Source: Zarea fungicola | Lineage: Eukaryota > Ascomycota > Sordariomycetes > Hypocreales > Cordycipitaceae | Direction: 5' to 3' | Length of the DNA stretch: 64,000 nt | Assembly (NCBI GenBank): GCA_900169235.1 | Contig: FWCC01000225.1 | Location: 16,410 to 80,409 of the forward strand | Shown: piece after piece, positions 32,186 through 43,122 of the stretch | Numbering within the stretch: the first letter of the stretch is position 1 | How the letters are laid out: each line of letters opens with the position of its first letter | The notes under the pieces: model-generated | What the model saw: only the letters and a program-made list of their open reading frames with translations | Told to the model about the DNA's origin: nothing | Databases searched by the model: none | Translations under genes and position numbers: made by a program

Positions 32186-33277
32186 TTAGTAGTCGTCATT
32201 GTTGTTGCCGGAGCCATAGCTGCCAGAGTTGTTGTTACCAGAGCCATAGCTGCTCGAGTTGTTGTTGCCCGAGCCGTAGCTGCTCGAGTTGTTGTTACCA
32301 GAGCTGCCATATGAGCTGCTCTTGTTTCCAGAGCCGAAGCTGTCATCATCATCATCGTTGTTGCCGCGGCGGTTGGATGATGTGTTGCCAGAGCCATAGC
32401 TGGAGCTGTTGTTGTTGTTGCCCGAGCCGTAGCTGGAGCTGTTGTTGTTGCCCGAGGAGCCAAAGCTGTCATCGTCATCATTGTTGCGACGGTTGGAGGA
32501 AGTGTTGCCAGAGCCGTAGCTGCTTGTGTTGGTGTTACCGGAGGAGCCATAGGTATCATCGTCGTTGTTGCGGCGGTTAGACGAGGTGTTGCCGGAGCCG
32601 TAGCTGCTAGTGTTGGTGTTGCCCGAGGAGCCATAGCTGTCATCGTCGTTGTTGCGGCGGCTGGACGAGGTGTTGCCAGATGAGCCGTAGCTAGAGCTGT
32701 TGTTGTTGCCAGAGCCGTAGCTGCTGGAGTTGTTGTTGCCCGAGGAGCCAAAGCTGTCGTCGTCATCATTGTTGTTGCGACGGCTGGAAGCAGTGTTGGT
32801 GTTGCTGGAGCCATAGCTGCTAGAGTTGTTGTTACCGGAGCCGTAGCTGCTGGTGTTGGTGGTGGAGCCGTAGCTGTCGTCGTCATTGTTGTTGTTGCGG
32901 CCGGATCCGTAGCTGGACTTGGTGTTGCCAGATGAGCCGTAGCTGTCATCGGTGGTACCAGAGCCATAGGAGCTCTTGTTGGTGGTGGAGCCGTAGCTGT
33001 CATCATTGTCGTTGTTGCGGCGGCCAGATGAGGTGTTGCCAGACGAGCCGTAGCTGCTGGTGTTGTTCCCAGAGCCGTAGCTATCCTGCAGAGCAAGTTA
33101 GCTTCATTTATTCATTGCATTGGAATGAAATCAAGGCCAATCCATGGTTCAGAATTCACATACGGTGTTGCCTCCGTAGGACTATTATAAATTTTATAAG
33201 TATGCGGCCTTAAAATCCATATAAGAGACAGTGTCATTGGTACTTACGCTATCGTCGTTGTCGCGGTTGTAAGACAT
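32186..33277 (-). CDS. Ser-Tyr-Gly-Asn-Asp repeat protein, 3 exons, 315 aa
   Basis: Exons 33277-33248, 33181-33164 (18 nt), 33085-32186. The protein starts MSYNRDNDDS and then consists of 300 residues of units such as SSYGSGNNN, SSYGSSGNTSS and RRNNDDDSYGS, with blocks ending in (S)RRNNNDDDD. There is no hydrophobic core, signal peptide or TM segment, so it is intrinsically disordered and very hydrophilic. Composition recalls stress- or conidiation-associated, dehydrin-like fungal proteins, but I cannot name a family. Tyr and Arg spacing would also fit a phase-separating protein; this is inference. The three-exon start with a tiny second exon is unusual but keeps frame. The DNA repeat leaves another minus-strand frame open; the SYG frame is the one with a good ATG and normal splice sites. 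Confidence 0.8.
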
Positions 33278-34651
33278 GATGAAGTGTATGAAGTAAAACT
33301 TCTTTGTATGAATAAATCAAGGATATGAAATATTGGTATAAGATGAAGATGAGGGAATAATGCACAGCAATAAACTCAAATGAAAATAAAGCGCCGGGGA
33401 CATGGAATGTTTATACTACGGACTACCAAGGTACCTCGAGCTCTCGTCCGAGAGCTTGACCCCTCTGGACCAAAGATGGCCCCTCACAACCCCTCACGCC
33501 ATCAGAGATGAGGAATGACGTTTACCCCATTGTCCAAGACAGCTGAAGCGTTGCGGCGCGCGCGGTGGCTCGCTCTCCACCTGGCAACCGACGGCGTGCG
33601 AGATGCCGTAATAGCCTGTGTGAGTGTGCTGCGTCTATTTTCGGGCTTTCCTCGAGGAAGGGTCCGGGATGTGGCACGGGGAGCTGTTGGAGGGAGCTCT
33701 TGTCAAGCTTTCCCCCTGGTGCCACGTCCCCGCCATTATGAGCAGCCCATTTCGGGAAACCCGCGAAAAAGGACAGCTCGACCAGGGCTGCCACTGGTTG
33801 CCAGTATGGGTCTGGGCCAGCATCCATGGACGGGGGTCAATTGGTGCCGTGTGCCGAAGGAGCGTAGGCTCTTTGGCTCTGTGGCTCTGTATCAAAAGCT
33901 AATAATGAGGAAAGCTTTCTTTGGGGGCTGGTGGATAGAGGGACAAAACGGACAGCCCAGAACTGGGTCTGTCCGACTAATTCAGCGTCGCTAGCTGCAG
34001 ATCTGAGCTGAACTAACAGCAAGACATGGGCTGCCGCAGTAAGAGCTCATCACCTTGTCAAGCTGGAAAAAGAAAAAAATGTGGGCGGCCACCCACTTTG
34101 GAGATGGTCCATTTCTCCATGGCTGTCCGCAGTCTGGTGAGGACTCAGGAGCACAGGAGAGATGGCGCAACCAAGACAGTGGAGGCAGCCTGCTAACCTA
34201 GGCGGGGTACGCGGAAATAGTGTATCATTGTCCAGGCTGCAAGGCTTTGCTACTCCGCAGTCAATGTACAATATACCACGGTCCTTGTCGAGCTGTGACC
34301 CCAGCAGGTCGAGTGTGGCTGTGGGATCTTTCAGAGTCGGCGGGGCCGATTTCTCTTCAGGGGCCTGCAAGCACATGGGTAGCTCCGACGCCTTGGTTGG
34401 TGACTTGCATACTACGTTGATTTCTCGTGAGTGTTCGGGGAGAGGTAGAAGAAAGACTAGCATATGCGCCGATTGTGACGTGCGTAGTTGAGCTCTCCTA
34501 TCAGAAGGAGGGGTGAAGGACGAGAGACGAAACGGTGATGCATGTACAGAGGAGTTGAGTGATTAATTCTATTGTGCTTGATACCGCATTCCGCAAGAGG
34601 TGCAGACTTGGTTTTCTATTTCTAGGACCTATAATCTCTCCATTTTATACA
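33278..34651. other. Promoter and gene-poor region
   Basis: A GTATAAAC box on the minus strand (33,416-33,409) lies about 135 bp before the repeat-protein ATG. The rest has only short frames without recognisable content. Confidence 0.4.
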
Positions 34652-35177
34652 TCATGTCGATTTCTGTTCCTTGATTTTTGGCTGATTCGCTGATGCGGGG
34701 TATGACACTCTCGATATAGCCTCTCCTGAGATATAATAATACAAGTGCTTTCTCACGGAAATTTCGAGTGTTGGCGCTTCTATGATATCACCAGTTCCGT
34801 GCCTGAACCAACCACCAGCGATTTGGAAAGCCAAAGAAATCAGGGCAACTGGTTTATGGATCCAAGAATTTATCATCGCCAGAATACCTTGTAGAATTGC
34901 GCGGTCGCTCGTGTTGACCGAGTCCAAAGAGGCCAACGCAAGACAAGACGCTAGCATAAAGGCGCCACAAACTCCCGCAATCAGAAGGATCAGTTTATCG
35001 TGTCAGTCCACTCTGTTCATGATAACCAGTGGTCACTCCGTTCCTTGCTACTCCACAGTCCCAAGGTCCCTGAATGATGGGATCCATACGTACTATTACA
35101 CTCTTGGACTTGTCCGCGGGGCTGTCGGGCCAGATGAGGGGCTCGGCGATGTAGGCACCTCTGCGTCTGTAAATCAT
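34652..35177 (-). other. Possible two-exon gene or gene relic, unknown
   Basis: Minus strand: ATG 35177 opens 60 codons (SKSVIVRMDPIIQGPWDCGV) and a second frame (34,957 region to 34,652) codes a hydrophobic stretch (MLASCLALASLDSV, ISLAFQIAGGW). A GT at about 35,006 and an AG at about 34,970 could join them as a 40-50 bp intron. I do not recognise the product and the first exon has no signal for a start. It may be an orphan membrane protein, a decayed gene or chance. Confidence 0.2.
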
Positions 35178-35706
35178 TTACTAAAAAGAGCACGTCGATA
35201 TGCATGGTTCTCAAGAGCAGTTCAGATCGGGACGACAGCATTGCTAATCCTTCAAGTACCTGTGATGAATTGACAGCTCGCCAACTCTGGGATATCTGGT
35301 CACCTGTGGAGTCGCTGCTGCCCTTTACAAGTCCATCATTCTACCTAATTCCCGCTCCAATTGCCTGTCCCCGCCAACATTGCTAGCTTCAGGTGAGATG
35401 GAGCTCACCTGCAGGCCGAATACCCGAGTCACCGCCGCTCAACACAGTCGGCATTAGCAAAGGAATTGCTCGGCCGGCGCATGCTCCTATGATAGCTCAT
35501 ATTAAGTAGTTGCTGCGAACATGGAGAGCAGGAAACGTAGCATTACACTACTGCTAAGGGTCCTGTCCGTGGATACGGTACAAGTCGTTCAGTTTTGGTT
35601 GTATAAGTGCTTGAATATCATGGTGTTCGCTACATTATGCGTTTTGGTATAGTACATGCTCGTCCCCGGAGCTTAGAAGTGTAAATCAATCAATCAACAT
35701 GCCTCC
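35178..35706. other. Spacer, nothing recognised
   Basis: About 530 bp before the 3' end of PEX8 without a supported feature. Confidence 0.35.
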
Positions 35707-37842
35707 TCACAGCTTGCTCTCCTCCGTGACAAGCGCACCGCTCATCATGGGTACCTCGGCCCCGGGCACGCGCCGACCGAGCACCATCTCGCGCCCTCCT
35801 TTCGTCCCCCACCACGCGACTCCAATAGCCGACCGCTCAACGTCCATCTCGCCATTGACGAGAATATCCCAGAACCGCTCCCGCACCGGCCGCCGCAGCT
35901 GCGGATCCGCAATCGCATTCAGCGTCTGCGCCGCAATGGCCATCCACTCCTCCACCAGCGGCAGGGGCAGGAAGGGCAGCGCGTCGACGAGCGCCAGCAC
36001 CAGCGCGCTCTGAGCCGACATTAACATCACGCCGCTCTCTTCCGACGCGGCCTGCGCACCCTCTTCTGGGGCCAGCGGTATTGTGGATGCCGAGGCGGCG
36101 TGGTTGAGGAGCATCTCGAGCAGCGTCTCGCCGAGCAGGGGCTCCTGCGCGGCAATGGGAAACGGCGGCGAGACCATTTGCATGACCGTCTTGAACGCCA
36201 CCCGAAACTGGCGCGGGGAGATGCGGCGCGGGAACGCGTCAAAGAGGGTGGCAATGTAAAAGGGCGCGAGCTGCATGGTGAGCGCGCTGTGCTGCGGGCA
36301 CGACAAGCAGGACAGGACGGCGCTGTGGGCGGCCTCAAAGATGTGCACCATGGTCGGCGTCATGGCGCCGTCAAAGGCCAGGTACGCCGTCGCGGGCTTG
36401 ATGATGAGCGCGTCCGCCGCCGCGTCGGTGGTCAGGGAGAGCGGCATGTGCTCGGCGGCGTTGAGGTAAAAGAGGTCCAGCGTGCGCTGCAGATGCGCCG
36501 ACGGCACCGACAGGCCGTCCGCCGGTCGAAAGTCGCTGAGAAATTTCTCGCATGCGGCGCCGCTCCGGCAGAGGACGTCGAGCGAGGTGAGATATGTAAA
36601 TGTGTAGACCTGAAAGGCGTCGTTGCCATTCACAGAGGATATAAAGTAAATGTTGCGCAGAATCTGTAGGGATTTGGCTGCGACAGCCGGCGCAACGGCC
36701 GAGTGCAGCATCGCGGCGTCGAGCAGGCTCCGCGCCACGACGGCCTGCAGCGTCGCGACGACGGCAAACATGACCTTGCGCAGGACCTGCCAGAGTGCGG
36801 GCCACGTCGTCTGCAGCGTCTCGGGGCTGAGCTGCGCGCTCTGCAACGCCGGCTCGACGCCGCTGAGGCGGTTCCGCGCCCAGACGTCGAGCAGCTTGTG
36901 CGTAAACACCAGCAGGTCCTCCTGCGCCTGCAGCACCACGTTGGTGTCCCGCGCGTGCGTCGCCGCAAACGCCGTCATCTTGGCCAGCGGACCCATGTTG
37001 GCCATGACGGGCCTCTTATCCATGTCCACGAGCATGCCAAAGGAAGCCGACTGCGGCGACCAGTGGCACGCTCCCGCGGCCGCACCGCCGACTGTCTGCG
37101 TCACATCGCGGGCAATCTCGTGTAGAAAGGCGCCGTCGACGCAGCCCTGGTCGCGGAGCATCGCCCAGAGCAGGACAGGTAGGAGCACGTCGCAGTCGAG
37201 CTGCTGGCGGTGGTGCTCAGACAGCAGGGGGAATGCATAGTTGAGGGCCATGACAATCGACGCCTCGGCGAGCGGACCGTCCTCGGCGTGGGACCGCAGC
37301 GCGAGGTTGGCGGCCATGACGACGGCCTGCTGGAGGGTGTTGCGCAAGCCGCGAGAGAGAGTCTGTCGGTCGTTGCCCTCGAAGCCGACCAGCACGCCGG
37401 TGAGGACGAGCAGGTGTCGCCAGCGCGGGGAGCGGTCGTCGGCGCCCTTGACGACGGCGCGCACCCACTCGTCCGGCTTCAGGCCGCCGCTCTCCCTCTC
37501 GGGCGCTGTCCCCAGAGGCGGCGGGGGCCAGTGCATACCCATCACACCACCGCTGCGCTCCTGCTGTTTCTTCTCGAGGGCGTCGGCGGCATCTTGGCGG
37601 ACACGGAGGGCGGCGCTGTTGTAAACGCTGACGATGCGGAGCGCCTGGGCGAGGTCAAACGTCGGTCGGTGCCAGACGGCGGGGGCGGTGAGGAGCTGGG
37701 ATGTGAGTACTCCGAGATTGAGCGGGTTGGCGAGGTGGGTGAGGAGATGGGTGGTCGTGCCAATGATTTGCTCCGACTTTGCGTCGTCGTGGACGTCTTG
37801 GTAGTGTAGCAGGACAGTGTTGAGGAGCCTGTCTGCGGGCAT
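35707..37842 (-). CDS. PEX8: Peroxin-8, peroxisomal import protein, 711 aa
   Basis: Intron-free frame; the first true ATG is at 37842 (MPADRLLNTVLL), since the frame upstream has no ATG. The start, MPADRLLNTVLLHYQDVHDD followed by IIGTTTHLLTHLANPLNLGV and FDLAQALRIVSVYNSAALRV, is the conserved N-terminus of Pex8 in filamentous fungi as I know it. The protein ends in Ser-Lys-Leu-stop, a classic type 1 peroxisomal targeting signal, which Pex8 is known to carry. Inside peroxisomes Pex8 links the docking and RING complexes of the import machinery and helps release cargo from Pex5. The body is mostly helical, without TM segments. It is divergent from the TMEM170 gene (377 bp apart). Confidence 0.85.
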   Translation of the reverse strand: MPADRLLNTVLLHYQDVHDDAKSEQIIGTTTHLLTHLANPLNLGVLTSQLLTAPAVWHRPTFDLAQALRIVSVYNSAALRVRQDAADALEKKQQERSGGVMGMHWPPPPLGTAPERESGGLKPDEWVRAVVKGADDRSPRWRHLLVLTGVLVGFEGNDRQTLSRGLRNTLQQAVVMAANLALRSHAEDGPLAEASIVMALNYAFPLLSEHHRQQLDCDVLLPVLLWAMLRDQGCVDGAFLHEIARDVTQTVGGAAAGACHWSPQSASFGMLVDMDKRPVMANMGPLAKMTAFAATHARDTNVVLQAQEDLLVFTHKLLDVWARNRLSGVEPALQSAQLSPETLQTTWPALWQVLRKVMFAVVATLQAVVARSLLDAAMLHSAVAPAVAAKSLQILRNIYFISSVNGNDAFQVYTFTYLTSLDVLCRSGAACEKFLSDFRPADGLSVPSAHLQRTLDLFYLNAAEHMPLSLTTDAAADALIIKPATAYLAFDGAMTPTMVHIFEAAHSAVLSCLSCPQHSALTMQLAPFYIATLFDAFPRRISPRQFRVAFKTVMQMVSPPFPIAAQEPLLGETLLEMLLNHAASASTIPLAPEEGAQAASEESGVMLMSAQSALVLALVDALPFLPLPLVEEWMAIAAQTLNAIADPQLRRPVRERFWDILVNGEMDVERSAIGVAWWGTKGGREMVLGRRVPGAEVPMMSGALVTEESKL

Positions 37843-38219
37843 GGTTGCGGTCTGGGCGCGCAGTGCCACAAGCTGAAATTATTTGATTGCGTCAACTTGA
37901 AGAATTGACTCGTGATATACTGAGGAATCAAAAACGTAAAGGCAGCAGTGTAGATGTTGGATTCAAGATGCGTGATTCGGAGACCCGCGGCACGGGCATG
38001 GCGGTTGCCGAGGTCTGCCGGCTCCACCAAAAATGACATTTGCAGGGATCCTTTTGGGAGCTTCATGCGGCTTCAAGCTTCAAGCTTCCAGGGCTCCAAC
38101 CATTTGCATCCAACCGGCAATCAATACATCAAGCCTTTGCCGAAACGACAATTCCCATGTGCATGCTATAACAGAGCTGGCAAGCCGTCCGACGCCGCGT
38201 GAGGCACCCACCCATCGCC
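37843..38219. promoter_or_regulatory. Bidirectional promoter, PEX8 and TMEM170 genes
   Basis: 377 bp between two divergent ATGs; contains short direct repeats of the AAGCTTCA type near 38,070-38,086. Shared control of both genes is possible but not shown. Confidence 0.4.
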
Positions 38220-38703
38220 ATGGCATCCCACGACAAACCGCCTGCCAGCTACAAGACGCCTCCGTTTCCGTCGCTCAATGTGCACACCCTCGCCGACGAG
38301 ACCGATGATAAAATATACACGCTCTACCACATTGGTGACATATGGCGCTTCACCGTCGTATGGACCCTCATCATATACGCGCTGTTCCATCTTGGCGCCG
38401 TCCTGGTCGCGCTCATGACGCACGGCTTCAAGCGGCGCTCGTGGAAGCTGCTGTGGCTCGCGCCGATTGTGTACCTGAGTGTCGCGGGGCTGCAGGCGGT
38501 GTTGTCGGGCAGCATCGTGGGTTTAATGTGAGTACTCTAGCACAATACGACGAGATGTCTTGCTGACAGCTGCTGCGAACAGAGTCGGCGCTGTCTACCG
38601 GGCGGGCAACTACCAGATGAACACGTGGATTCCTTGTATATGGGCATTTACCAGCGTTGCGATTCTGCTCATTTCCTCGTTTACGATTCAAGGCGCGCTG
38701 TGA
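38220..38703 (+). CDS. TMEM170-family membrane protein, 2 exons, 142 aa
   Basis: Exons 38220-38527 and 38583-38703. After a short polar start the sequence TLYHIGDIWRFTVVWTLIIY leads into the first TM helix; LLWLAPIVYLSVAGLQAVLS and SIVGLIVGAVYRAGNYQMNT form the second and third; and ISSFTIQGAL ends the protein. This is the TMEM170 pattern (three TM helices, G-D-I-W-R and A-V-Y-x-A-G motifs, terminal IQGxL). Animal TMEM170A acts in ER sheet and nuclear envelope shape; the fungal role is not known to me. Length agrees with the family. Confidence 0.85.
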
Positions 38704-39383
38704 TGGGCTGTATTACTGGCTCACTTGCTGTCGCGTCGCAATGTCGCTACGACCATGTATTTTTATGACAAACGGCATACGAAACTGATTCTAGCGCGCA
38801 TTGGAATTTGCTCCAATTTTTCAAATAATATTTAATGACAATTTTCTACGCATTGCATTCATGCTTTGTTCGGCGGCATCTTTCTTCGGCGTCTGTCCAA
38901 GCTGGTTTGATATGGTTAAACACTTGCATCGACAGGCAAACATTTTTACGCGAAGGCGGAATGGAGAGCACGAGACGAGACGATTCAATCAGACAACTTT
39001 CAAGTCAGATGTGTTTTTTCAATTATTTAATGCATTTTTGAAACGGGAATTTCGTGACAGTGGCACGGCGAAATGGCGGGGGTCGTGCGACACCAATCTA
39101 CGATCCCAGAGTCTTATATTTAAATTGTTGATTCAAATTATTCATCTCATGTCCGTCAACTTGCAGCTCAAGCTTGTCACTCGCCACTCCTAAACCAAGG
39201 ACGTGATGGAATGCGCCACTGTTGCCGCTCAGACACCGCAATCTCAGCTAATAAGCGCGACTGGTGCCTAGATTCACGCAGCCTCTTTCATAAGCCAACG
39301 CAGCAAGACGCTGCCCATCCATCTCTAAACCGAACCTCCCACCAGCCCATGATTACTTGCCAAAGCTAGCCCAATTCACCCCA
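38704..39383. other. Spacer, nothing recognised
   Basis: 680 bp AT-rich stretch at 38,800-39,150 with a long frame of no recognisable content; promoter of the kinase-like gene near 39,200-39,380. Confidence 0.35.
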
Positions 39384-40436
39384 ATGTCGACTAAGCCAAG
39401 ATACACGATTGAGTATCACATCACATCCACGGATGAAGACGATCATGAAGCGACGTTCAAGGTCCGTCGAAACGGCAAAGTTTTTTGCATCGAAATCTCA
39501 CCAGTTCGCTTTGTCAACTCGCCCATCATGACAGAAAAGTACCAAACATATCTTCAAGTCCTTCGATCCGGCGAACAGGTCATCGACGACGTATATGAAA
39601 CAGATGTCTACGACTGGGTCATGACCCCATTTGAGCCTCTGCTCATCGAGCTCGCACCTCCGCCTTCAGGAGACACTTTACAGATTAACGTCTCTCTCCA
39701 AGAGTATATTTTCCCGAAATATCTCGTCTTCCATCTCGACATTATTGACGAGAAATTGACCCCACGTCGCATTTTCCCCAACGGCGATCCACTCTATCCT
39801 TCCTGCGTCCGCTTCGACGATGCTTTTCTCAATGATCTTCAAACGTGGACGACGTTGTGGGATCCCCGTGCCATCCAGCTGAGTTTCCCCAATCCAGAAG
39901 ACGCCCTTTTTAAACAGCCCAAAAAGGTCCTTCTCCCAAGCCAGCAGCTCGAATGCTTCTTCAAGCCATGCCACTTCGCCGTCGAAGCCATGCGTGAGCT
40001 GAAAGCCTACAAGGCCATCGCAGCAGCGGGTCTCCACGAGGAAGGACTGAAACTCTGTCGCATGCACGGCGTGGTTTTGGATGATAGAGAATTCGTGCTC
40101 GGAATTTTGCTTTCCCATGTCAACTCCTGTCTCCCGCTGTCGATGCTGGTCTGTCCAGATGACCCCGACGATCCGCCGCAAACCCTGCGCCAGGCATGGA
40201 TGCAGCAAATTGATACGACAGTTTCAAAGTTCCACAAGGCAGGTATTGTCTGGGGTGATGTCAAGGCTGCGAATGTGTTGATTGATCCAGACAGCAACGC
40301 ATGGGTTGTGGATTTTGGCGGTGGCTACACGAGAGGCTGGGTGGATGAGGCTGTGGCTGGGACGGTTAAAGGAGATGAAATGGGAATGGCCAATATGCGA
40401 ACATTTCTGTTTTCTTCCAATCATGATTTGAGGTAA
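39384..40436 (+). CDS. Fungal protein kinase-like protein, 350 aa
   Basis: Single exon from ATG 39384; the codons before it in frame have no ATG. The C-terminal half has a kinase catalytic core: KFHKAGIVWGDVKAANVLID (catalytic loop Asp and Asn), AWVVDFGGGYTRGWV (the metal-binding DFG), and a short end with GTVKGDEMGMANM. The N-terminal half (about 200 residues) lacks a clear Gly-rich loop and the usual VAxK lysine, though FFKPCHFAVEAMRELKAY may give helix C. Such orphan kinase-like proteins are numerous in Pezizomycotina. Activity is uncertain since the N-lobe is divergent; substrate unknown. Confidence 0.75.
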   Translation: MSTKPRYTIEYHITSTDEDDHEATFKVRRNGKVFCIEISPVRFVNSPIMTEKYQTYLQVLRSGEQVIDDVYETDVYDWVMTPFEPLLIELAPPPSGDTLQINVSLQEYIFPKYLVFHLDIIDEKLTPRRIFPNGDPLYPSCVRFDDAFLNDLQTWTTLWDPRAIQLSFPNPEDALFKQPKKVLLPSQQLECFFKPCHFAVEAMRELKAYKAIAAAGLHEEGLKLCRMHGVVLDDREFVLGILLSHVNSCLPLSMLVCPDDPDDPPQTLRQAWMQQIDTTVSKFHKAGIVWGDVKAANVLIDPDSNAWVVDFGGGYTRGWVDEAVAGTVKGDEMGMANMRTFLFSSNHDLR

Positions 40437-42378
40437 TGCTGCCGTCATCGCAGCTGAAGAACTGCGGTAGAAATGAAAACGAGCCAGGCTACCCTAAACC
40501 GAATCTCAATTAATCACCCGCCCCATGATCCTTGCATAGGGCCTGGGTATCTGTATTAATAGCTACCGACACTGTCAGAAGAGTCTATACCTTCCGCATC
40601 TACTGTGTGTGTCAAGTTTTTGCATCATAGATACGCTACTGTTGACCACGTGGCCAGCGGTACCAGCTGTTGAACGGAACTACAATTGGCCCAGAATTAC
40701 CAATTCAAGTTGGGTGGCTGCACATGTACTTGACTAAATTTGAAGAAAAGAAACCTTTGACTGCATGGCCATTTAGATGGTGAGGGTTAATAACTTTCTC
40801 ACTCTGCATTGACAAAGACCTTGGACAACTCCGTAAATGCTCCCAACTTCAAGGGACTAGGCTGTGAAACTTGAAGCTAGTCTGTGGCGGAGTCTAGGGG
40901 ATGAGCGACCTAATAATCGTCTTTCAAATGTAAACGATTCATTCATCATGAGCAAACAATAGCCATTCCAGTTGGAGGTACTCCGTACGCAGTACAGTAA
41001 GACTTTAGCCCCAGGTTTTAGACGGAGCAGGCTGTTCCACGAATAATCCTGGTCCTAGAATGTACTAAACCGGGCCGAGAAGTTTCTACTGGAGCCCCCC
41101 GCCCTGGGCAGGCAGGGTATCCGGAGTTCGGGTCGTATACTCCCGTGGTTCACGTACTATACAATTGTATCGAGTCAGATTCTTGACCAGTGTCATCAAA
41201 GCGGCGCTTCATTGTTGGGCCAAGTCAGCCGCCCTCCGAAAAACCATGCCGAGTAGGGAGAGTGCTGCCCTCAAAACGGAGTAGAATCGGATCCACCGAT
41301 TATGGTTTCCGTTAACGTGTGGAGGCAATTTAGAAGCTTAAACTGCTGGTAGGGCTACGCAATCTACTCTAGCGTGTCTATCTAACCGCTGCGTTTGGCT
41401 GTGAATTCAGTCATTCATTGAGAGTATAATCACGGCTTTTTTGCCAGTGGCGCCCAGCGCCTCTATTCGCTGGCAACCATTGCGAGCCTCGACCGCAGCC
41501 GGTGGCACCTTGAGGCTTACGAAGAACGCCAAAATACGGCCGTACAGAGCCTCGTAGCCTCTCAAATATTGGTTGCTAAGAAACTAGTAATACAGTGAAT
41601 GCATGGCCAAGTACCAATCTATCGAGGTTTCAAGTCACAGACGGCACATTTTAGACGAATTTGATTGCTTCTAGTTGACTATCTTGTAGCCTACATCACA
41701 GCGTAGTCAGAGCTTTACTCAGCACAACACCTATATCGTATGAGATGACCCATACTTAATTTTTGGCGCCTTACAAACTTGAGGCTCGTATTGCGTGGAT
41801 AAGGAAAGGTGGATTCCGCTTTTTGAATGGTTATAGCAGGGCCAACACGCGGCTTCTTGGAGATTTATGTGCTTGTTTACTGCTTTGAGGATTCTCGGCA
41901 GTTGGTATACTGGAACTAACCCCATGTATGCAATTGACATGCTGCAACTCATGTTGACCCAGTTCTCATATCCGCGCCCTGGCCATACAGCTACCGACCA
42001 GTGGGACTAAAGACTCGGATGCTCGCCGAAGATGTCGTTCAAATCACCTAAAACAGTAAACGGGAAACTAAATCGAGAGTAGTCTTGCCGGATAATATGG
42101 ATAGATGGGATTGCACATACTAGTGAAAGTATCCGCCCTGTGGCATGTTGAAATGCCTCCGAATGGATAGGAAAACCACGGCACAATGAAGCAAGCTGAT
42201 GAGACCAAGATGAGCATAAATGCGGCATTTCAATTTGGCCCATAATGGTTACTTCAATGTAAGCTGACAGAAGACTGAATGAGAGAATGGGCCGGTTCAT
42301 GCGGTCTCGACTTAAAGACTTTTCGCTGCTTGTTTGTCATTGACTGCAGCACCTGTCACTAACCGCTTGATCAGGAAG
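40437..42378. other. Gene-poor 1.9-kb region
   Basis: No supported gene. Two minus-strand frames of 73 and 97 codons (41,731-41,952; 42,007-42,300) have no recognisable content. A GTACTCCGTAC-like partial palindrome lies near 40,979. Confidence 0.4.
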
Positions 42379-42386
42379 TATATAAG
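42379..42386 (+). promoter_or_regulatory. TATA box of the secreted cysteine-rich protein gene
   Basis: TATATAAG, 104-111 bp before the ATG at 42490, within normal range; a pyrimidine-rich leader follows, as in highly expressed fungal genes. Confidence 0.55.
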
Positions 42387-42489
42387 GGCAGTTTAGGTGC
42401 CTCGAAAATACATTCTTTCCACTGCAAAAACAAACTCCTATTTCTCATTCATTTTCTCATAAATCTACCAGTTTCCCTACGACTTCAAC

Positions 42490-43122
42490 ATGAGGTTCTC
42501 CAAGTTGGCGCTGCTCCTTGCAGGCTACATCAGCCAGGCTGCCGCCTTGCCATCCGATGGAATTGACCCTCGTGGGTGCAAGGTGGGCGGCACATTTGAA
42601 GTGCCGGCCCAAGAACCTCACCAGCTAGAAGATCTTCAAGTCGTCACGTACGACGGTCCCACCTACACCATGACCGCCGAAGATTGGGCTGCCCGCGAGA
42701 ATGCCACCGCCCATAACGTCCCATGGGACGCACCGGCCGACATGCCTCGCATCACGGTTGAGTCAGGCCAGCTACTCGACTTTAGAAATGGAAACGAAAG
42801 TATAAGCAAGCGCGACGGCGACAGGTTCATCGCCGCGTTCGGCGGCTATAGCTGCGTCCCTGGTACCTACATTGCTGGCGTGAAGAACTTTGGCTGCGGG
42901 ACTGGATGCATCACCATCTCGACCGAGGCTCTCAGTGCCGTTGTTCAACAGACCCGCCACCGCAACCCGTACCCTAGCATGGATATCTGGACTGGAGGTG
43001 GCTGCCACGGCGATCGGCTGGACCACTTTGGAGTGGAAGTCACTTCGTCGTGCTCAAATGTGAGAAACTGCCATGGATTCTTATCCTTTATTGGCTACTA
43101 CGATTGTCGTCATCATAATTGA
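42490..43122 (+). CDS. Secreted cysteine-rich protein with propeptide, 210 aa
   Basis: Single exon. Residues 1-19 (MRFSKLALLLAGYISQAAA) are a signal peptide, with likely cleavage before LPSDG. A pro-region of about 85 residues has one Cys and two N-glycosylation sites (NATA, NESI), and ends at ISKRDGD, a Kex2-type Lys-Arg site near residue 107. The mature part of about 100 residues has seven Cys (YSC, FGCGTGC, GGC, SSC, RNC, YYDC) and aromatic-rich segments. I do not recognise the fold. Size, secretion, Cys content and processing site resemble secreted effectors or antimicrobial proteins; this is inference. Confidence 0.75.
   Translation: MRFSKLALLLAGYISQAAALPSDGIDPRGCKVGGTFEVPAQEPHQLEDLQVVTYDGPTYTMTAEDWAARENATAHNVPWDAPADMPRITVESGQLLDFRNGNESISKRDGDRFIAAFGGYSCVPGTYIAGVKNFGCGTGCITISTEALSAVVQQTRHRNPYPSMDIWTGGGCHGDRLDHFGVEVTSSCSNVRNCHGFLSFIGYYDCRHHN

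Noticed and set aside
32186..33085. Regular DNA repeats resembling a CRISPR array
   Set aside because: Units are imperfect, in frame, and code for amino-acid repeats; CRISPR arrays do not occur in fungal nuclear DNA.
32134..33096. 320-codon Thr/Ala/Pro-rich frame on the minus strand
   Set aside because: It is another frame of the SYG repeat gene kept open by the repeat; the SYG frame has the ATG and the splice sites.
36100..37809. Plus-strand frames of about 190-200 codons over PEX8
   Set aside because: Antisense shadows; the minus-strand product has conserved N-terminus and an SKL end.
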